From: Azorinus chamasolen
Taxonomy: Eukaryota; Mollusca; Bivalvia; Cardiida; Solecurtidae
Length of the DNA stretch: 64,000 nucleotides
Reading direction: 5' to 3'
NCBI GenBank assembly: GCA_963576725.1
Contig: OY755239.1
Span: 61,163,453 to 61,227,452, forward strand
Shown here piece after piece: positions 11,601 to 23,600 of this stretch. The position numbers and the translations under genes were made by a program. Numbering within the stretch: the stretch's first letter is position 1; every line of letters begins with the position of its first letter. Below the pieces are notes generated by a model that saw only the letters and a program-made list of their open reading frames with translations, was not told where the DNA came from and did not search any database.

Positions 11601-14600
11601 ATCAACACTGTTTGACACTCGGTCAGTAGTTTCTCAAAGGCGTGTTCGATCGGAAGTAGTCAAAACTGCTTCAGATCCAATCCAGACATGTTTTTACAAC
11701 GGGGATACTTCTCTTATCTTATCAGATTCGCTTCGATATTACATGTAATAAACAGTTCTCAGTAAATTCCGATAAGTTCGGGTCATACTTGCATTTCTAT
11801 AAGAATTTAAATTGATATTCAGCTTAAGAGATGTATTCAAAACGTTCGTAGACATTCAATTTGAAAACCTATATGGCAATATGATGTTTTCATTTAATAT
11901 ACTACATGTATAACATACATCTACTTTGACAAATTTAGATACAGCAAAACCTCCCCAAAAGGACCACTTTATGAATAAACATAAATGTATTTACCCCATG
12001 TGGTTGCTTTATGCTGAATGAAGGCTCTGCTACATGTTCCTGCAGGAGCTTGCTGAATCGCTTTTATCCTGCACTAAGCTATTTAATAAGACGTCTTAGG
12101 TGGTCGCGTTTATGGGGAGGGGTACTATACAATGGAACGTCCCAGACGCGGCTATTTGATAAATAAGCATGGATACCTTTGAAAGCAAACAGTTGTTGAA
12201 TGCCGGGCGAAAGTAATGGAGCTTTTTGTATAATTTTCGACCTGGATTAAGGTACTATAGTAAAAATCCTAGAAATTCGAGTACAGAAGAATGTTGATAC
12301 TTTTAGACAAGTTGCTGTTTAATGCAGGGTGGATGTCATGCAGAAAGTTCCTAGAGGTGCTTTCTAAATGACTTTCATCCTGCATTAAGCTGTCACCTGT
12401 TTCCAATACCGATATTGATACTAATTTTAACGTCCGGTTTAGAGGGGTTTTACTGTATCTGTCTTTATGACCCAACGTTAGACCTAGTTTTGGAAATGTT
12501 TTACTGCTTCATATAACCTAGTTAACACATTATACCCTAGTGACGCATTTTTGCGCATCTATAAAAGTCACTTTAATAAACCATTGTGATAAATAGAGCA
12601 TTTGCTCCTATAGGAGCAAATGCTCTATTTATCACAATGGTTTCAAACTACATTTTTTTTATATGTTTCCTTTCCACTAGTTGATGCTCCTTTTCGGTAG
12701 ATACATTCAAAAAGATTTGATCTAGAAATAGCCTAGGAGTGAATGAGTTAATAAACAGTAATACAAAGTGGTATTGGTTTTAATTATTGCTACGACGCGC
12801 AATTCAGGTTATAAAGTTATCTTATTTAACCCTTTACTCAATGAATATCCATGTAAGAAATCATGACATCATGAGTTGTAATTAGATTATTATCTATAAA
12901 GGCATATGAACACAGAACATGACAGAAACTGGAGATTCAGATCTGTGTACATGTAATTCCATAATCAAACAGAGCAATCCTATACATGTAGGAGGCATTT
13001 GGTCTGAGTTTACTTTGTTTGCAAATGTTCAGAAAACCGTATTTATGGAATACAAGGTTAACTCTTCGCTTGCTATTCACGTCAATATACCTACCTATAA
13101 ATAGTGAAGACAAAGATGAGACAGCTCCTGCAGGAGCTGTCTCATCAGGGTCTGCACTATTTACAAATTGATTGTGCAACCAGTGCACTGCACAGCAGTG
13201 ATTGCACAGGGAAATACTTGTAAACAGTGAAGATATATGTAATTATACGCATGAGTAAAGAAGGGGAAATGTTTTTTTTAAAATTCAGCAAGGGAATGGT
13301 TAAAGAAAGAGCATATTTTACACGGGATGTTCTACTATTTCTTTTAAATACTCGCCGGCTGTTTCATAGATTCTGCAATGCAATCTCATATATTCTCTTC
13401 TGTCGCGAGCAAGAATCCTGCAGAAAAGAATTTAATTGCATTTTAAAGTTTTAGTTTATACTCGCAAAGATAAGAGAAAGTTGTTATTTGATTGTCAGTA
13501 AAGTGCAATTATTTACAGTGACATTCCTCATTATTCTATTACATGTTTGCTAACACTACGAACTAATGCAAATTTTAATCACTTCTAATGCGTTCAAACT
13601 CTTCAGAAACTACTGAAATCCGGTTGTAAAACAGCTTGGATACTGATAACATGCCGAAGTACTCGGGCCGCGTTTAGCATAGACATGTGCTGGTTCTAAA
13701 TACAGTGAAATCTAGATAATTCGAAATTTTAAAATAGAAGAATTTAGACCCCATGTAGACAGGTGGCTGCTTAATGCAGGGTGGAAGTCATGCAGAAAGC
13801 TCCCAGGGGAGCTTTCTGCATAACTTTCACCCTGCATTAAGCTGCCACATGTCTTGAAGATCGATAATTATACGGATTTGAGTGTTCGAATAATCGAGAT
13901 TTCACTGTATAAATGCAATACAATTACAGAAAAATCCTCTAAAACGGCATTCTAATAGAGAAGAATTTAGATAGTTTTAGTCAGACGGGTGCTTAATGCC
14001 GGCAGTTCCTCTATGAGCTTTCTGCATGACTTTCACCCTGCATTATGATGCCACTTATCTCCACTTGAGACCGATATTTATACTAAACTGTACGTTTAGA
14101 GAGTTTTAACTGTAAGTACTCGCTGTTTCGTCAAGATCAAAACTGTTTACAGATGTCACCATAGATTCTGTTGATGACACACGACACACCGTTGTTAACA
14201 AGAATCCGTTGCTTTCTAGGTCGGCAAGATTATCATGGAGGGTGCAGCCAAGTCCAACCTGAAAAGAGTCACCCTGGAGCTCGGAGGGAAGAATCCGCTC
14301 GTTATCTTTAACGACGCTGACTGTACGTGCTCGAACCCCAACCTCAAACAACAGTAGAACATGCCTTAACCCTTTCACCGCCAATGTCGCAAAAATGCAC
14401 CACGACAAATAGTGCAGTCCCGGATCAGACACCGCCCTTTCAAGGCGGCGTCTGATCAGGGACTTCACTTTTTGTCTCAATCTCTAGTTCTAGATCTGTG
14501 GTTTATTCCTTTGAATTCTGTATTCATTTATCCCATTTCCTTATTTTACCGAATGATTTAACAAAATTGGGTTGCAGACGACAATTAGGAATTTGGCGCC

Positions 14601-17600
14601 GAAAGAGTTAAGCTGCCATCAAAAGAGATCTAATTATGGGTCTGTTAGAGAAGTGGTAGCTTAATGCAAGTCAAAAGTAATGCAGAAAGCTCCTGTATGA
14701 GCTTTCTGCATTACATTTGCTATGCATCAAGCAGTCATCTGCTTTTAAGACTTATATGTTCAATAAGTGAATGGCCGATTAAGACAGGTTGTACTGCATA
14801 CATGATTGCCAGTCCCCGTCTGCCATATACTTTTATATAATTTCAAAGAAACAATATTTTGTATATGTCCTGATATATAAACTTATCACAATATTTTCAT
14901 TCTTTGTTCGACAGTTCTATATATAAGAATCTTCAGATTTTTGTTATTTTCTTCATCGTCTTTTCACTCTTCATTTCCTCTTCTCAATTAGTAATCCCAT
15001 TTTAGTTTTCTCTCCTCCATCGGCGCCATAGCACGTTTTCAGTGTCACAACGCCGTTAAGTTTTACTCACAGGCAATAAATACGCCTTTCTACACTTTTG
15101 CAAACAGAGTATGCCCAGATCAGATGGCTCCAATAGAAGCCGTCTGATCAGGATCTGCTCCGTTTGATTATGGTATAATATAGATCTAAGTATACAGTTT
15201 CTGTCTGAGCCAAAATGTCCCGTGTTCATATGCAATTATATAAACGTAATCTAATTAATATTCATGACATCATAAATTCTTACATTAATATGGATGGAGA
15301 CTTTCGCTACCAAGCAATTTATCGTCTACTCCAAGTCTTCCTTTTATTCAGAAAAAACAATCACAGAATCATCAGTTTTCTTTATATCGTGTATAAGCAT
15401 ATTTTAGCCCTTCTCTTGCTGAATTTTAAAACACACTTCTCCTTCTTTACCCATGTCCTGTTGTATAATTACATATAGATTCATTGTGTACAAGTATTTC
15501 GCTGTGCAATCACTGCTGTAGAGTGCACTGATTGCACAATCAACTTGTAAATAGTGCAGACCCTGATGAGACAGCTCCTGCAGGAGATGTCTCATCAGGG
15601 TCTGCACTATTTACAGGTAGGTATATTGACGTAAATAGCAAGCGAAGGGTTAGTGGTACAATGATGTAGTTGTTGCAAGACTTGAAACGTTGATGCCATG
15701 GTTGTTGATATTGATATCTTATAGCAGTACTTAAAATGTTTGTAATACCACATCATCATCATAATCATCATCAACATCATCAACATCATATCACACACCA
15801 TCTATATTTACTTCTTTGAACCTGATCCTGATCATTATGATTATATGACGATGGTACAGTACTCGATACATGTACTTCGAAATTTTAGTAATGACGAAGT
15901 TGTGCCTTTTTAGTCAGGCGATTGCTTAACCCATTCCCTCATAGGATATTTTCAGACCTAAATAAGCGTTTAACTAGAGAAAAGGCAAAATTAAGAGTTG
16001 TGTAGTTATAAAACCGTTGTGATAAATATATCTAGCATTTGCTTCACAAGAGCAAATGCTCTATTTATTACAATCGCGTCAAAATGTTGCTTTTACAGGC
16101 GTCAAAAGGCGTCAATAAGAGGGAATGGATTAATGCAGGGTGACAGCCATGCATGACTATCATCCTGCATTAAGCTGCCACCTATCTTAACCCATTCCCT
16201 CATATTGACATATTGACGCCTTTTGACGCTACTGTAAAAGTCACTTTCTGAAACCATTGTGATAAATAGAGCATTTGCTCCATAGGAGCAAATGCTCTAT
16301 TTATCACAATGATTTCAAAACACTAAACAAATCTAAAAAACTCCTAGTTAATGCTAGTTTTCGGTAGATGTAATCAAAGAGGTAGGATCTAAATTAGCCT
16401 ATGAGGGAATGGGTTAAAGACCGATAATGACACCTGTTTTAGTAGCTATCGAGATTTCCGTGTTCGGGAACGATCGACCTTTTATTGTATTAGGAGCATT
16501 ATCACTTATGAATATTTATCAACAGTGGACTATGCTTTGGAATGGTCCCACCAGGCATCGTTCTTTAACATGGGTCAGGTGTGTACAGCTGGGTCTCGCA
16601 CATACGTGCACGAGGACATCTACGATGAGTATGTCAAGAAGGCGACAGCACGTGCACAAACCAAGACCGTAGGAGACCCATTCGATGCTAAGAATGAGTC
16701 CGGACCACAGGTAACCTTAATATGAGGTATAACTGTAACGCATTCCCTCATAGGAGCAAATGCTCTATTTATCACGATGGTTTCAAAATGACACAATTCT
16801 AAAATTTGCCTTTGTTCCTAGTTAATTCTCCTTTTCAGTATATAGATCTATTTTCGAAGAGTTTGGGTCTGAAAATTTGTGGACTAACTTGTCTCAGTCA
16901 CATTATAATCTTGGTCACACATGCGTTAAATAACGTAGCTTACCGTACTTAGAAATACCGTACTTCAACGTAATTTATCGTACCGTAACGTAATTACTGC
17001 CGTAGCTTGCCGTAGTTCAACTTCCAAATAACTTGTAAATACCTTTGGAATGCCGTGAGTGCTGATTTATCTTTTGAGCAACTTCAAAAGATGACTACGG
17101 CAATACGACATATTTTTGAACGTACTTGAATGTACATTAACGAACTGTAACGTACTGTAACGTACTAAAGTAACGTACTTTCACGTATTTTAACATACTT
17201 CCTCCTGTATCAGTTAACGGGAACGACAACTGCGTTATAGTACGTTACCCACTACGCCAAAGTACGTTACAGAACGGCCAAGTAGGCTAAACTACGTCAT
17301 GTCTCTGTACGTCAAAGTACGTTCAAGTATGTTAAAGTACGTTATTTAGTTCGAACGACTACTTTAAACTACGTTCATGTACGTTATAATAGGTTAATTC
17401 CACTACCAATGTACATTAAATTCTGAAGGGAGGTGATCCCCCGAGAGCAAAAATTGCAACACAAAAAGAGAAAATTGCAGACTCGGTTTTATTGAGTCTG
17501 TTCATGAACAGTAATTGAAAGTGCAACACTGGTCACGCCCCCTTGCACTGGCTTAAGCGGTATTCAATATTCAGAACGAGAGGTACTGAAATTCATGATC

Positions 17601-20600
17601 TCGAAGGATCAGAAGGTATAACAACACTGAGAATGAAGTAAGGTAAAGTAAGTTAAATTACGTTGAACTAGGTCAAAGTAAGTTAAAGTACAGTAACTAT
17701 TCCGGTTAGCATTTTCAAGTGTTTCCTTGGCATGATGCACTGAGTCTAAATACAGCCAACAGTGTCGAATAAATAATCAATATATTACCTGTGATCGAAA
17801 GAAGCACACCGACGCCTACATTATATGTGCCGTGAGTAATATGCACAGTGGTCGTTCTTTACCGTAGTATAGCGTTCTTTAACGTAGCTGATCGTACTTT
17901 AGCGTACTTTGACGTTCTTCCTGCTGTACTTTAATGTAGTTTATCGGAGTTTTAACTTTAAAATTAACCATCAGTTTTCCGTACGTTAACGTAATGTAAC
18001 GTTTTTTGCTGTACTCTAACGTACCTCAACGGACTTGAACATAATAATACCGTCATTATTGGCCCTGGTTTAACTTTCTTTAATTTACTTTAACGTACTT
18101 AACTTGTAATTAACGTAGCTATTCCTAAGTACGTTAAGCTACGTTACTTAACGCATGTGTGACCAGGGCTTATATTTGATACTGGTGTAGTATCCACTTA
18201 TGTTAACTTCTTTAGATGAAAACACACCAAAAGTCCGTTTTAATGAGGTTTAATTATTTGCTTATTTCACTTTTGAACCATAATAAACTACAGTAAAACG
18301 TCTTTAAATCGGACGTTCAATTTAGTATAAACATCGGTCTTGTAGACAGATAGCTGCTTAATGCAGTGTGAAAGTCATGCAGAAAGCTTCTAGAGGAACT
18401 TCCTGAACGACTTTCACGATGCATTAAGCGACCACCTGCCTAAAAGTATCTACAATCTTCTCAGCTTGAATTCCGGTTTAAAGAGGTTTTACTGTATTTA
18501 TTTTCCAAATGAAGTCAGAATATAATTCGACGAGTATTTTATAATGGTTATAATGGTATGTGGCGTGGTACGCAATATAGACTGTACTGAATGGATTTGT
18601 ATTAAAATGAATATCATAATTATGTTGGAACTTGGTGCTAAAAACAGTAGAATCTGTCTTAAGCGACCATTCATTAATTGAACATAGGAGTCTTAAAAAG
18701 CAGATGGTGTGTTTAATGCAGGGCACAAGTACTTCAAAAAGTGTCTGTAGGAGTCTGCATTATTTTTGATCTGTACTAAGCTACCACATGTCATATAGGC
18801 CTATAATTATACCTCTTTTAGACGATCGTTTAAGACAGGTTCTACTGTAATTCTCACCTTTTTGTAAGTAAGGTATCCTTAACCCTTCACTTGATAGAGA
18901 AACTTTTTTTAACACCTGTGCAAACAGAGAAGATCTGCTTAGATGGCTCTTGAAGGGACTGGGATCGGAATCTGCTCTTTTTGTTAAATGAAAAAATAAG
19001 CCCCTTATTCATAATACCGCTATAAAAATCAGCTAATTGATAATAATTATTTTTAACAATTTCATCAAGTACAGAATTTAGTTTTTACACATCTAATTAA
19101 GTAGGCGCCGCCAGGGAACAATTTCAAATATTGTTTTGCCTGAGTACGCGTGGTCCTCGGAGGAGACCTCCGATAAGGGTATTATACACTGTTTTGTTAA
19201 TCACAGTCTTGTAGGAGATTGAATCATTCCACACTAAACTGATAAAACAATTAACAGATTAAGTCCTGTTAACGAATTCGTGATTTGTGTAAAGAATTGA
19301 AAGAAATAAGACCTTTTTAGAAACACAAAATGGGCAATGATTTTTGTATATGAAATATGCCAGATCTGGAGGCAACCCTTTCAGTGAAGGAAACAAGCCG
19401 CTAATATCTTTTGCAAACAGTGTATACTATAGCAAGATGAGAGAGTTCCCAAAAGAACCTACTCATCAGGGTATGCACTGTTTGTAATGCTACACTTTAC
19501 TTAAACAACAATTCCTAAATATTCACGGTATGCTTGACCTGTTTGAATTTTGAAATAGTCCATTTGATAATTCAGCGTTGATAGAATTAAGCAATGATTC
19601 TACTCCGGACATTGGCTGTCCAAATGGTCAATCCTTCACCTGATAGAAACACATTTTAACGCCGTTGCAAACTAAGTAGACACAGGTCGGGAGAACCTTC
19701 ATGAACCGTCTCCCCTGGGTATGCTTTATTTGCTTAGAGAATTTTATATTTCTGTCATACAGTAAAAACTAGATACTACGAACAATCAAATACGTACCAT
19801 TATCGATCTTTCACACAGGTGGCAGCTTAATGCAGGGTGAAAGTCATGCAGAAAGCTCCTCCAGGAGCATTATGCGTGACTTTCACCCTGCATTAAGCAG
19901 CCACCTGCCTACAAAAAGTCTTCATTACTAACATTTCGTAGTATCGCGTTTTTACTGTAGTTTATTTTATACTACAATACAGTAAAAATTAGATTATTCG
20001 AACACTAAGATATGTATCCTTATCTATCTTTATGACAGGCGGCAGCTTAATTAAGGGTGGGAATGTTTCTGCGTTACTTCCTCCCTGCATTAAGCAGCCG
20101 CCTGTCTAAAAAGGTCTAAATTCTTCAATATTTAAAATTTCGAATTATCGATATTTTACTGTATAGGAATATTATATCTATAACAGGTAGAAATTGCCAT
20201 ACACATCCACCAGGTGAAGGGATTAAACACCACATGTCAGTTTATACTGACACCGCGTGCTCTTATTCACAGGTGAGCGAGGAGCAGTATGACCATATCT
20301 TGGAGATGATTGAGAGTGGAAAGAAGGAAGGTGCCAAGCTTGAGTGTGGCGGAGACAAGATGAGTGGGGACGGCTATTTCATCAAGCCAACCATATTCTC
20401 AAACGTCACCGAGAAAATGAGAATAGGCAAAGAAGAGGTTAGTTATATTTTCTTTAGAATTTGTTCGCTCGTTCTTTTCCTGTATAATTTGTTTGTTTAT
20501 TGTACCCTTACAATGTGTTTGTTTCTTGTCGACTTACACGTGTTTTCCTCCTGTTCCCTTATGATATACAGTCACATTATCCTGACACCGGGTCGATCAA

Positions 20601-23600
20601 TCCTAACACAAGGGAACTACTAGTATCACTATAGTGACATTGTATTTCTTGTATGCACTATGACCTTTACCATTTACTCCATGAATACCAATGGATAAAA
20701 CTATGACACAGTGAGATTAATTATCCCATTTGCATAACGGCATATGAAGTCAGGGTCAATGTTTAAAAAAGCTTTATAGTTGGGTCTGAGTTCGTTCTCA
20801 AGTTTTTGATTGGTCAGATTTGAACCTTTGGCTCAAATCTGATTAATTGAAAGCTTGAGAACTCAAATCTGACCAATCAAAAACTTGAGAAAGAACCCAG
20901 ACTCAACTAAAAAGCTTTATAAGCATGGACCCAGAAATGTTTAGTTATGAAAGAAGCTGTAGAATTCCATATTGTAAGCAAATGAAGTAGAAGCTTGTCA
21001 AACGGTTGCTACAGGAACCGTCATGTCTGCATATGTTCTGTTTGCAAAGGTGTTACATGTAACCCATCCAGTCCTGGACATTGTTCACGTACAAACACCA
21101 TTGCTAATTTCCATTTCTAAAAAGGAATAATTTATCCAATTTCTTTACAGAAATGCGATCAGATTGTCAATCAGTTTGGGTCCTGATGAGAGGCAGAGTA
21201 ACTCGTCGTCTCATCTAGATCTAAACTGTTAGCAAATGTAATGGCACATTCGCCATCAGGACTTATTGGGTTAAAATTGTACCTATGGAGTATCTGGTGA
21301 ACGTGGTTGGCGTATGTATAAAGTATCAATGTGAGAGTCCATATAAGTCAACAGGCTACATATAGAGCTAGTTGAACTAAGGTCCAAATATGTTTAGATT
21401 ATCAAAACGCATACATTCATGATGAACATGATATAGACCGAGATCAAATCATATATCTGATGTGTTTGGGCAGTGTTTTACTTTCGGTGACTTTTGTTTA
21501 AGATCTTCGGACCAGTTCAACAGATTATTAAGTTCAAAGACATGGACGAGGTGATCCATCGTGCCAATGATACAGAGTACGGACTTGCTGCTGCCGTGTT
21601 CACTAAGGACATGAACAAGGCTATGGTTTTCTCCAGCAGAGTCCAGGCCGGAACTATCTGGTACTTATTACGCCCTTTTTAAGCCTTTACTCCCTAACCA
21701 TTAAATGGGCCCGAGGTTATACAACTGTTTGAATAAGTCGGAGTTCGTTCTCAAGCATCTGGTCCATGCTTATAAAACTTTTAGTTGAGTCTGAGTACGT
21801 TCTCAAGCTTTTGATTGGTCAGATTTGAGCCTCTGGCTCAAATCTGACCAATCAAAAGCTTGAGAACTCAAATCTGACCAATCAAAAGCTTGAGAACGAA
21901 ACTCAGACTCAACTAAAAGCTTTATAAGCATGGACCCTGATTGGTCAGATGTTGAGCTTGCTCACATTCTGTACCATCATATTCTTGAGAATGTACCTAG
22001 ACTGGAATTTGAACCTCGAACTAGGAATAACTTGGAGTTAAATGAGACACTGAGTAACTCGGCGTTTTATCAGGATCCAAGCTACATGTACATGTAAGCT
22101 GCTTGACCTGGTAAGAAGTTTCTAGGCGGCTTGTTAGAATCGGAATAGTCAGGATTGCACGAGATCCTAATTCGATTAGACGTTAGTTTTGTTCATATTG
22201 GGCTCAGGGTTAACGTAAAGAAGTCTCAGTACCTGTCGGTAAGGGATTTTTACCCTTTCCCTGTTCAATAGACATGTAGGAAATAATGACGGCATGACTA
22301 TTTATTAGCGGATTTGTTTTACAATAGAAACGTTTCAATTGATTATTTTGCATTGACAAAACCTTTAGAATCAGATCTTTATCAAGTCAAAAGAAAACAG
22401 AGCAGACTCTAATCAGACGGACCCTATAGGAGCATTCTGATATGGGACTGTTCCGTTTGCAAATCCGTGAAAAGGCGTTAATATGATGAAAAGGAAAACA
22501 TCATTATCTGGTGAATATTCGTGAAAGACGCATCCTATTATAGACACCAATTAACTAGAAGTAGAGAATCAAATTTGTAAAAAACATAAGTAAACAGATC
22601 AGACCCGAATCATATAGCTATTCATATGTATGTATTCGTTTTGCAAAGACGTAAAATGGTTGGGTTTATCAAGTAATGGGTTAACCTAATAATTTAACCC
22701 TTTCGCTGCCAAACTCTGTCGTCTGCTAACTTTGTCGTCTGCTACAAATTTTCATTTTTTTGATTTTCTTCATTTTTGTTTCAAAAACATAGTAACAGTA
22801 ACAAACAGTTTGGATCCAGATGAGACGCCGAGTTACTCGGCATCTCATCTGGATCCAAACTGTTTGCATAGGTAATCACATATCCGGCATTGGCAGCGAA
22901 AGGGTTAAACTCGTTCCTTCATATTAACCCATTACCACGCCTTTGCAAACAAAGAAGACCCAGGCGGCTCCTATAGGAGCCGTCTTGTCAGGGTCTGCTC
23001 TATTTGCTTATGCATATATTATATATCTGAATCTACGGTTTTTATCTGTACTAAATATCATATGTACATATGCCATTATAAAAACAGTTTGTGAATATTC
23101 ATGATTTCAACAAGTTTTACATGAATAGACAAGGTTAATCAACATGTTATACTCTGAACAAACGCCATTTTGAAAAAGCCCCGGGTTATCTGGATATACA
23201 ATGTCGGCAAAACTATAATTGCATTTGCAAACCGTGTAAACCCAGATGAGAGAGCTCCTATAGGAGCTCTCTCATCTGGGTCTGCACTGTTTACTATGCA
23301 AAACCCATGCCAACATGTTCTCTGATTTTGCCTAGGAAAATCATTCAAACATATCCTGTATATTTTTGTAAAGATCTGCCTACTTAATTATATTCAAAGA
23401 GGGCAACGTGATAAAAACATATGTGGCGCGCTAAAGGTAAAGGGACATTTTCTCATGAAGCGACTTGTCACGTCTTTGCTCATTTAACCTATTCCATTAT
23501 AGGCTATTTTTAGATCCAACCTCTTTGAATTAGTATACCGAAAACGAGTATTACAATGTAACTATAGAAAAGGAAAGTTTTAGAATTTTGTAGTTTTTAA

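Larger units (their letters stand above)
15855..16463. repeat. TA-family G2 MITE split by two family-A insertions
   Basis: Host pieces are TACAGTACTCGATACAT at the left, GCAGGGTGACAGCCATGC between the insertions (16134-16186), and AGACCGATAATGACACCTG with CGAGATTTCCGTG at the right. Removing both A copies and one TTAA each restores family-G order. Confidence 0.85.

Noticed and set aside
12579..12644. Bacterial-type terminators at the perfect hairpins
   Set aside because: The hairpins are centres of multi-copy MITEs in animal DNA.
14106..14480. 124-codon minus-strand open frame
   Set aside because: It is antisense to ALDH exon c and a family-D MITE; no independent evidence.
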